Assembly (NCBI GenBank): GCA_010094045.1
Contig: ML986579.1
Coordinates: 932,206-996,205 of the forward strand
DNA: 64,000 nt
Reading direction: 5' to 3'
Source of the DNA: Lojkania enalia
Taxonomy: Eukaryota > Ascomycota > Dothideomycetes > Pleosporales
Under the pieces are notes generated by a model that searched no databases, had not been told where the DNA came from, and saw only the letters and a list, made by a program, of their open reading frames with translations. This document shows, piece by piece, positions 55,893 to 64,000 of the stretch. A program made the position numbers and the translations under genes. The number at the start of each line of letters is the position of its first letter. The first letter of the stretch is position 1.

Positions 55893-57116
55893 TTATCCTT
55901 GTACCTTGAACGTCCTACCGCTAGCTGTCTTACGTTCCTTCTCTTCTGTCTCAGGTCTAGCTCTCCGAAGCACTATGAATGCATTAGTACCCTTACATAC
56001 TGTAAAAGAGTCGGCTACGTACCTTGGAGGAAGTCGGCCGTCCGCCTCCGCATCCTCGAGTGGATGAAGGCCTTGGAGGCCTTGATGTGGTAATGGAAGT
56101 AGTCTCGGAAAGTTTGGATGTGTGAGATAACTTCCGCTCGTCGCTGATTTGTCAGATGACGAGGGAACAAAACTATTATGCTCAGCAAGCGTATTCATTC
56201 ATTCCTTATGGCATATACTGACCGAATGTGATATACCCGATGTCGCCGGACCCAGAGTCGTTCACCCCGGGAATGCCCTGAAGCTCCAGAGGAGGCTTGT
56301 TCTGGAATAGAACTTGTGGTGCGTTCTGTATGGCTCTTCGTCGGGCATCAACGAATTCCTATAAGTAGACACATGAGCCCCTCAACTCCACGCGCTTCCC
56401 CTAGAATTGTCATACCTGCAAGAAAACCTTGCCAAAGATCCTGTCGGTCTCTTCTCGGAAGACTGTTGAGAAAATGACGGTTACTCGGTCGTGGCTGGCT
56501 TTGATATAGATGGCCTCCTCTTCTCTGTAATGAATTGCCCGTACTTCGCCGCCTTCTCGTACACCTTGCGGGGCTTGCTCGGATGTGTACTTGGATGCTT
56601 CCGCCTGGAGATGCTGGAACTCATCAAATGCTTGCTCAAAAGGTGCAGCCATGGCATTACGCTTAAGGAGAGAGATGCGGCGTATCAGGTCATCCTGTGC
56701 TTCTGCGCAAACCATTAACTCAAATTACATATTTCTAGGCCGAATCAATTCACCTTGGTCTTCTGGGAGTGCTTCCAAGTCTACTTGTACGGAAAAGTCA
56801 TATCCATTTTCTGGGGCGACGATAAACGGACCATATTCCCGCTCAAGTACTGCCTGCGCGCCATATTGCACCAATTCCGGGAAGCATTTGACGGATATCG
56901 AGATAAGGATCTTGGACTTGGTCTCTGGGGTAGAGATATGAAAGGTGACACCATCGAAATCGGAGACTACTTGGTCAATTGAGCCTGGTCCTCTGCAACC
57001 TGTAAGCATGCACAAGATAGAATAGTCGGGGCAGGCAGCGGGGGTAAAACATACTGCGCGAAGCGGTCTTTCAGGATCGACTCGATGAGCACATTCTGGT
57101 AGTCTAGGAGAAGCAT
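55893..57116 (-). CDS. Arp2/3 complex subunit 2 (ARPC2/Arc35)
   Basis: Structural p34 subunit of the Arp2/3 actin-nucleating complex. Model with six exons: 57055-57116, 56754-56992, 56416-56702, 56223-56358, 56023-56172 and 55893-55972; 317 residues. Introns are 62, 51, 57, 50 and 50 bp. The start [19 protein letters not shown] is diagnostic. The sequence [20 protein letters not shown] (exon 2), [17 protein letters not shown] (exon 3), [20 protein letters not shown] (exon 4) and [20 protein letters not shown] followed by [20 protein letters not shown] (exons 5-6) are all conserved ARPC2 blocks, and the joins restore them exactly. The acceptor of intron 1 is the second of two close AGs, required by phase. 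Confidence 0.94.
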
Positions 57117-57453
57117 CGTTGCACGGATACCGGGGGTATAGCCAGAGAGTATTGCGGGGTACTGCGGCGGAGAGCAGTGAATTAACTTCGGAGGTGCTGA
57201 GAGTGATGTGCGTGGGCTGGAGTAGGCAGGCGGGCTGTCGCAGCTGCTGTGGCTGAGGTGGCTGAGATTGTGGGGTGGAGGCGCATTCGAAAAAAGTTCG
57301 GGAGCTCCAAAAAGTTGCTACATTCTACATTGCGCGCGGCGCATTCTAGCAGAATTAGTTCAAGGCGCCATAGTACCATGATTGCTTTTCTGAGTCCTTG
57401 TATTCCAATCTGCCCACTTCGTACACCCCATTTCCGCACAATAGACCCCCAAA
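57117..57453. promoter_or_regulatory. Divergent promoter of arc35 and utp12
   Basis: 337 bp between start codons. No specific site recognised. Confidence 0.5.
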
Positions 57454-60386
57454 ATGGTTAAGTCGTATAGGTATGTCAATCTTTTAGCTACACAGCGGCA
57501 CAAACTGACTGCGACAGCAAGTACGAGCATACAGATGCGTTCGGAGTGATTGCCACCGCTTCTTCGAACATTGTTTGGACTTCAGAAGGCGTAACGCAGC
57601 CCGGGTCGAATCGGCCCTCCGGCTTGGGAAGAGCATTCGCCGCTGCGAACGAAGAGGTGCTGTGCTGGGATGTGAAGAAGGGCGAATTGCTGAGCAGATG
57701 GCGCGACTCATCCTGCACAGAAGAGGTCACTGTAATATGCCGGAGTGAGGTGGATCCGGACATTTTCGCAGTAGGCTACGCCGACGGCAGCATTCGAATA
57801 TGGGACTCAAGGACAGCTACGGTGATCATAAGCTTCAACGGGCACAAATCTGCCGTCACGACGCTCGCTTTCGACCGATCTGGAGTCAGGTTGGCCAGCG
57901 GCGCAAGAGATACAGACATCGTAATCTGGGATCTGGTGTCCGAGGTTGGGTTGTTTAAACTACGAGGGCACAAAGGGCAGATTACAGCGCTACATTTCCT
58001 ACATCCAGCGAAAGCGGCTGATGGCGAAGTCAGTGGTACGGACATTGGAACGGATACCGACCAGACATTCCTGCTTTCGACCAGCAAAGACTCCTTAATC
58101 AAGATCTGGGACGTTAATACTCAGCATTGTATCGAAACACGCATTGCGCAATCGAACGGTGAGTGTTGGGCCATGGGCGTTTCGCATGACGGGAGCGGGT
58201 GCATGACGGCGGGAAACGATGGTGAGCTTAAGGTTTGGGCAATTGATCTTCCTGGCTTGAGCAGGGCAAGCTCATCAATCGGCGAAGCAACAGAACAGCG
58301 CTATCTACGCGAAAGGGGAACGCTGTACCGACAAGGGAAAGATAAGACACTTGGAATATCTTTTCATTCACGGTCGGACTATATCGCCGTGCATGGATCA
58401 GAAAAGGCCGCTGAAATATGGCGGATACGGAGCGAAGCCGAAATCCAGAAGAGCCTCGCCCGAAAACGTAGGAGAAAGCGAGAAAAGGCAAGGAATGAGG
58501 CTGATGGAGAAGCACAAAAGCAGGAGGAACTGGCCGAAGAGAAAGTGAACATCGCAGATGCCGAGATCGGGGAGGTCATAGTACCTCATGTCATAGTCCG
58601 AACAGCTGGCAAGGTCAGGTCTATATCATGGATGGAAATGAGAGGCGCCAAGAAGCTCCACTTGCTCGTCGGAACAAACAACAATCTCATCGATGTATAC
58701 GAGGTTCCGCAGAAAGGAAAGTCGAAAACGGACGAAGCGCTGGAGTACACTAGGAGTATCTCGGTTGAGCTTTCAGGCCATAGGAACGATGTAAGAGCTT
58801 TGGCGCTCAGCTCGGACGACCGAATGCTAGCATCCGCATCAAGTGGCGGGCTCAAGATATGGAATGTGCGAACACAAAATTGCCTGCGAACATTAGAATG
58901 TGGATATGCGCTTTGCTGTGCGTTTGTCCCCGGTGACAAAATTGTTGTAGTGGGAACAAAAGACGGAGATATTGAACTTTTCGACATTGCCACTTCGTCT
59001 CTATTGGACAAGATTTCTGCACATGAAGGCGCAATATGGACGCTACAGGTTCACCCCGATGGCAAGTCTGTCATTACAGGCAGTGCCGACAAGTGTGTCA
59101 AATTTTGGAACTTCGAAATCGTGCAGGAAGAAGTTCCAGGCACGAGGCGTACGACTCCTCGTCTAAAACTTGTACAGTCTCGTGTCTTAAAGGTCAGCGA
59201 TGATGTCCTCAACGTACAGTTTTCTCCAGATTCTAGGTTACTAGCTGTTTCAACGCTCGATAATACTGTGAAGGTATTCTTTGTGGACTCGCTAAAGCTC
59301 TTTCTAAACCTCTACGGACATAAACTTCCTATCCTTAATATGTCCATATCCAGCGATAGTAAGCTCATCGCAACATGTAGTGCAGATAAGAATGTCCGGA
59401 TCTGGGGTCTCGACTTTGGAGACTGTCATAAAGCTCTCTTCGGCCACGAGGACAGCATTATGCAGATCGCTTTCATACCTCATCCGGTCGAGCAAGAGGA
59501 GAAACACATCTTCTTCAGTGCCAGCAAAGACAAAATGATTAAGAGCTGGGACGGCGATAAATTCGAGCAGATCCAGCGACTAAAAGGGCACCACGGAGAA
59601 ATCTGGGCCATGGCAATCTCACGGACAGGCGATTTCCTAGTCACGGCTTCCCACGACAAGAGCATCCGGATCTGGTCACGAACCGACGAAGCGATTTTTC
59701 TCGAGGAAGAGCGCGAGCGCGAACTTGAAGAATTGTACGAGAGCAACCTCACCAACTCTTTCGAGGACGAAGAGCAAGCAGACGGTGAACAGGCCGAAGC
59801 CGTCGCTGCATCCAAACAAACCATCTCCACACTCACAGCCGGGGAGCGCATAGCAGAAGCCCTAGAACTCGGTCTCGAAGACCTCGAGCTCGTGCGCAAC
59901 TGGGAAGCCCAAAAAAAGAAGAATCCGAATCTCGCCCCTCCGCAACGTAATCCGCTATTCATCGCTCTGGGAAATATTAGCGCAGAGCGGCACGTTCTGA
60001 ACACCTTGTCGAAGATTCCGGCGGCTCAGCTCCATGATGCGCTACTCGTCCTCCCGTTCTCCTCCCTCCCTGCACTGTTCACATTTATATCTATCTGGGT
60101 ACAGCGGCAATGGAATGTCACATTGACCTGCAGGGTGCTTTTCTTCATGCTGAAGACGCACCAGAAGCAGATTGTGGCGAGTAGAGAGCTCAAAGTTACG
60201 CTCGAAGGGATGAGGAATGATTTGAGAAGGATGTTAGGGGGCATGAAGGACTTGATTGGGTTCAACCTTGCGGCCGTGCGGTTTGTAGGGGAGCGAGTTG
60301 ACGAGAACAAGTTGGTGAGGTTGGAAGATGTTGAGGAGAACGAGGAGCGGAGTGGGAGAAAGAGGGGGTTTATTGATGTTGCTTAG
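57454..60386 (+). CDS. U3 snoRNP WD40 protein Utp12 (Dip2/WDR3)
   Basis: Component of the UTP-B complex in the small-subunit processome, needed for 18S rRNA maturation in the nucleolus. Model: exon 57454-57470 (17 nt, MVKSY plus two bases), intron 57471-57517 (47 bp), exon 57518-60386; 961 residues. Exon joining gives the family start MVKSYSKYEHTDAFGV. Two sets of WD repeats are visible: about residues 50-300 (IRIWDSR, IVIWDL, IKIWDV, LKVWAI) and about 400-730 (LKIWNV, VKFWNF, VRIWGL, IKSWDG, IRIWSR). Between them is a Lys/Glu-rich loop. The Utp12 alpha-helical domain follows at about 815-930. Length and layout match WDR3, not the related Pwp2 (no SSESG start) or Utp13. Confidence 0.95.
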
Positions 60387-61447
60387 GTTGGTTTTTGGAT
60401 GTGAAATGAAATCGCGGATCGTGTTTATCTTGCCGCTCGTCCCCTAGTATGCGTGTTGATATTAGTACTAACCCAACTTCGGCAAAGGTAATGGGGAGGG
60501 GCAAGATCCAATAGAGCCAGCAAATGTCCTTCTACATTGGAACCTAGAGTTTACTAGACAGATACGTTGAGAAATTCAGATACTACACTAATCCAAATGA
60601 ATATGCGGACTGCGAATGGTAGATTTTGTTGCCAACCACTAGCCCGGGCGAAAAATTTGCTCATGATATCCAGTTGACGCCAATCTCCAGTGGCCAATAT
60701 ATATATATATGTACGTATGCCGCATAAGAAATTACGCGGAAGGCACCTTTGATGCAGGGCCCAAACGACCTTTTCGTACGGGAGTTGGATGCGGGGAAAC
60801 TTATTCAAGAGAAATCAAATACACGTCTAGCTAGCCAGTCCGATTGAGAAGCCTAAAAACAGGAAGAGTAAGTGTAAGTATTCTTCTTCGACGTTGCATC
60901 TCGACACGCCATCGGCCCTTCTACATGACATCTCTGTTCCATACTCTCTTCTTGTAAGAATCTAGATAGTTATCATTCCTTGCTCTCTCTCTCTCCGCTA
61001 GGATATAGCGTCCGAACAATGCCTACGACGCGAGAGAGCCTCGACCTTGGGTAATCGCTAATTAAGAAACTAGCTTAGCTAGCATACATCTTCTATGACA
61101 TACACCTGCTCCACGAAAAAAAAAAAAGGTCGCCTAGTCTAAAGCTCAAGGGGCCCTGAAGAAGACACCGGAAAGGTTGAAAAAAGGAAAAGAGTAGAGA
61201 ACAGAGAGCCGAGAAAAGAGGCTCTCAAGTCCCAAAATTTTGCCCGCCTAAAGACAAACTCACACAGAGAGAATAAGTGAAAATAATTGCAGCACTAGAA
61301 GCCTTTCCTAACGCCACAATGCCCTAAAGAACGCCTCCCGCTGCAAACCTATATCCGCTCCCGAAAGGATCGTACACACACGCCCCGAAACGGAAAAAAG
61401 AGGCTCAACGCCCCCCGCACCGCACGCGACCACCTTCCGTTTCCGGG
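60387..61447. other. Convergent 3' intergenic region with simple repeats
   Basis: 1.06 kb between the stops of utp12 and TFIIS. It contains an (AT)7 tract at 60697-60710, a CT-rich run near 60983-60995 and an A12-13 tract near 61118. No gene recognised. Confidence 0.5.
60697..60710 (+). repeat. (AT)7 microsatellite
   Basis: Seven perfect AT repeats in the utp12/TFIIS 3' spacer. Confidence 0.85.
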
Positions 61448-62398
61448 CTATGAGAACTTCCAGCGGTTTCCGCAATTCATGCACTCGCAGAACGTCGTCA
61501 TGGGTTCGTCGGCGGACCGCGTCTGCGCCTGGCTGTAGCTGACCATCTTCTTCTTGCACTTGCCGCACTGGAACTCCGTGGAGATGCTCTTCTCGACCTG
61601 AGCGACCATGGCTTGGTTCATGTTCTCCTTCTCCAGCCGGGCATCCTCCGCGCGGCGCTCGGCGGATTTGAGCTCGTCGTGCGTCATGGTAACGAAGCGC
61701 TTGGGGGCAATTTCGCCGGACAGCACACGCTTGCGTAGGCCCGGGTTGGACTTGTTCTTGAGGTTCTGGAAGAGGGAGCGCATCTTTTGACGGTAGGCAT
61801 CGTTGTTCTGGGACCCGGCATTGGCCCAGGCGGCGGATTCGACGTCTTTGGCGACGGCGATGACGTCCTCAGGGACTTTTGGGATGGTTGTTAAGGATTG
61901 TTATTGGCTTCAAGCGCGTAGGTCTGCGAACTTACGATCATCCGTCATTAGCGCCAAACCATCATACATGAGCCTAACACATTGATCGCGTGCTTCAATG
62001 CCTGTGACCTGATAGTCTACCTTGTCCGTTTTGTGACTCCGTTTGTCCGGCGCAACATTATGCTTCTTCTTGCTCGGGGCCGGAGATGCTGTCCCAGAAC
62101 CAGGCGCAGGTGAGGCCGTGCCGTTTGTTGGCCTCGGTCCCTTGACTGGGGCGCTCTTCTTGACGGTGTCTTTCCATTGTTTGACCACCTCCTGAGCCAG
62201 CCTTTGTACCGCGGGGTCCTTGTGCGTTCGCAGCCGATTGACGGTAATTCCGATTCTGGTTGAACGAAGTAGCTCCTCTGTGGCTTTTACGCCATTTTTC
62301 AAATCGTTCAGGAGCTTCAAAATGGATGCGCTGGGTTCGCCATCGGCCATGGCCTTGTTGATGGACTTGCCCACCTGTTCGATTTCTTTGACGTCCAT
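61448..62398 (-). CDS. Transcription elongation factor TFIIS
   Basis: Rescues backtracked RNA polymerase II by stimulating transcript cleavage. Model: exon 61936-62398, intron 61876-61935 (60 bp), exon 61448-61875; 296 residues. The N-terminal LW domain reads LLNDLKNGVKATEELLRSTR and GITVNRLRTH...VQRLAQEVVKQWK. A Ser/Pro/Lys linker follows. The central polymerase-binding domain spans the intron (RDQCVRLMYDGLALMTDD, then PEDVIAVAKDVE and NLKNKSNPGLRKRVLSGEI). The C-terminal zinc ribbon is CGKCKKKMV...CMNCGNRWKFS, with the acidic hairpin RSADEPMTTF that reaches the polymerase active site. The ATG at 62398 was chosen because it opens the conserved MDVKEIEQVGKSI start. Confidence 0.95.
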
Positions 62399-62743
62399 GG
62401 CGATAAATTGCTGGTGCGGAGTGCGATCGTGTGCGTCGAATCCGTAGGCTTGTATATTTGCAAGACGCTGCTTTGACGGGCACAGAAGACACGGAGTTTG
62501 TGGTTGCGATGGTAGGTGAAAAGGCGCGGGGAGGCGGGCAGCTGCTGGCGATGTGTTGATGGAAGTCGTCGATTGCCTGTTGCGGCTCCACGCCAAGCCG
62601 CTAGCGCCAAACCTCACCTCTAGTATCGTGGAAACTCTGAGATCCGGCTCGCAAACCACCGAAGCAAGCCTCGATTACTTACCAAGACCATTGTGACCGC
62701 TATCCTATTGTACACAGCGAATAAAGCAAAGAAATCACCTCCA
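62399..62743. promoter_or_regulatory. Divergent promoter of TFIIS and eaf6
   Basis: 345 bp between the start codons of two genes for nuclear proteins acting on chromatin templates. No specific site recognised. Confidence 0.5.
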
Positions 62744-63411
62744 ATGGCTGAAAACGCTCCTCCCGCTGGAGCAGCGAATGCGGCGACTGATGCCTCGCGC
62801 GGCATGCCCTACTACGAGCGACTGCGACGCGACTTACGCGAATCTCTTCATAAAAAGCGCAACATAGATAACAGTCTAGTACGTACAATGGAAACTCCCA
62901 TACAGCGACCATTGACTTACCCCGTTCAACAGACGCAACTCGAAGAGAGTATCCTGAGGATCGAAACCGCTTACCTTGAGGAGACGAGCGCGGGAAACAT
63001 CATCAAAGGATTCGATAATTACATCAAGGGAGCAACAACAACCAGTTCCACCGGTGGTTCGGGTACGGCGACGCGGCGAAAGGCTCCGATCAGCGATGCA
63101 GACAGGATATTCAGCCGCAGCTCAGCGAGCTTCTCGAGGGTATGTTATGCCTGCCGGCGGGGAGAGATCTTAGTTGATGGCAGTTACTGATTTTCCTCAC
63201 GCAGGAGGCCTCCACTCCAGGATCTACGCAGACCACACCGTCACATGCACCTACCCCAACCTCGTCCTTCCCCACACGCGAGTCCAGTCAGCCGATACCG
63301 AATGGGAACAGTAAAGCCGGCGTGGTGAACAAGAAGAAGAGGACTACAGATGACGAAGATACTGATGGCAAGCCTTCGAAGCGAGGGAAAATAAGCTACG
63401 GCAGAGAGTGA
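62744..63411 (+). CDS. Histone acetyltransferase complex subunit Eaf6
   Basis: Small coiled-coil subunit of the NuA4 and NuA3 histone acetyltransferase complexes. Model: exons 62744-62878, 62933-63139 and 63205-63411; 182 residues. Intron 1 (54 bp) is in frame and stop-free. The conserved core is YYERLRRDLRESLHKKRNID and NSLTQLEESILRIETAYLEE, joined across intron 1, followed by TSAGNIIKGFDNYIKG, as in Eaf6/MEAF6. The second half is Ser/Thr/Pro-rich and ends in a basic segment with DRIFSRSSASFSR before it and KPSKRGKISYGRE at the C-terminus. Confidence 0.93.
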
Positions 63412-64000
63412 GGCGGGTCACGAAAATGAGGTTCCCCAGGAGAGGCTGTCTCAACCCACAGAAGAAGGGCGGAGGGCGCCCGTGTTCAGCGAGGAAAGGG
63501 ATAATAGCCAATTTCTACTCACCAACAGGGTTCCGGCAACGCAGTGAAGTGAATGGAAAGTGTGGATTTTGGAGGGTATGGAGAGGATTTCGTCTACAAT
63601 CCATGAAGCGCATGGTGACACAAAGGTTGAATCATTGGGTGGCAACGCTGGAGAATCCTTGGTCTGAGTTATCATAACAGGAGACCACGGGAAGCATCTC
63701 AATCTGAGATAAAGTATACCGCAGTGCCCATCACTTGGATGAACGCGCGTACAGTTTCGCTTGTAGTGGGGTGGATTAGCTTTGTAGAGGTACTTCCGAG
63801 GTCGCCTCGAGAAAAGGTGTCTGAAGAATGGTAGATTTTCCTTGGCAGCCGCTGGGCTGTCTTCCGCATGAAGCTAAGCCATCTCGCTGTCGTGCTGTGA
63901 GTGGAGCGCGTGCTTGCTGCCGGCAGGGCGGGGAACACGTCTCAAAATCGCCCCAATGACTTCATACCTTGGCCCCGCTAGATGTACTTGGACGCTTTTG
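63412..64000. other. Right-edge region without a supported gene
   Basis: 589 bp downstream of eaf6. Short open frames on both strands show no recognisable protein. A gene beyond the edge cannot be judged. Confidence 0.4.

Noticed and set aside
57546..57560. Downstream start for utp12
   Set aside because: A longer first frame seems to begin inside exon 2, but the 17-nt first exon restores the conserved MVKSYSKYEHTDAFG start.
61308..61568. Minus-strand open frame overlapping the TFIIS C-terminus
   Set aside because: Out of phase with the zinc ribbon frame and without recognisable content.

Overview
The window is ordinary nuclear chromosome from a filamentous ascomycete (Pezizomycotina). Genes are dense and lie on both strands. 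Most introns are 46-110 bp with GT...AG ends, and many carry a CTAAC-type branch site just before the acceptor. The proteins are typical fungal forms, for example HapC, Pfa4, Alg12, Mdm38 and the fungal GTP:AMP adenylate kinase with its insert. I cannot place the species more precisely from sequence alone. I built 31 gene models by joining reading frames at splice sites and checking phase. One model (brr2) runs off the left edge.

Layout. 1-12.9 kb: brr2 (-, partial), a CLIP-170/Bik1 gene (-), an APH-type kinase (+), Sm protein G (-) divergent from ntr2 (+), then cmc2 (-) divergent from prefoldin subunit 2 (+). 12.9-26.1 kb: a 2.66-kb GC-rich leader in front of hapC (+), pfa4 (-) divergent from alg12 (+), tma22 (+), an intronless Mex67-like gene lacking the NTF2-like domain (+), and a CoA-type Nudix hydrolase (+). 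26.3-36.2 kb: an F-box/JmjC protein (-) divergent from eIF4A (+), snx4 (-), mitochondrial adenylate kinase (-) divergent from mdm38/LETM1 (+). 37-45.7 kb: a DUF3712 membrane protein (-), a G-patch protein (+), orc3 (+), 3-hydroxyanthranilate dioxygenase (-) divergent from a Ctr copper transporter (+). 46.1-64 kb: a fumarate reductase/cytochrome b5 fusion (-), a Cdc1/Ted1 phosphoesterase (+), an ANCHR-like zinc protein (+), dynamitin (-), arc35/ARPC2 (-) divergent from utp12 (+), and TFIIS (-) divergent from eaf6 (+).

This is a housekeeping neighbourhood. The recurring themes are RNA processing (brr2, SmG, ntr2, utp12, a G-patch protein, a Mex67-like protein), translation (eIF4A, tma22), mitochondria (cmc2, adk2, mdm38), cytoskeleton (CLIP-170, dynamitin, arc35) and transcription/chromatin (hapC, TFIIS, eaf6, JmjC). 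I found no secondary-metabolite cluster, recognisable transposon, virus, CRISPR array, tRNA or rRNA.

I saw no convincing new multi-gene system. The items most worth checking are the NTF2-less Mex67 paralogue, two genes whose stop-free N-terminal sequence could switch protein location (the Nudix hydrolase and the 3-HAO gene, the latter with a GC-AG intron), an in-frame alternative first exon inside hapC intron 1, and the divergent SmG/ntr2 pair.
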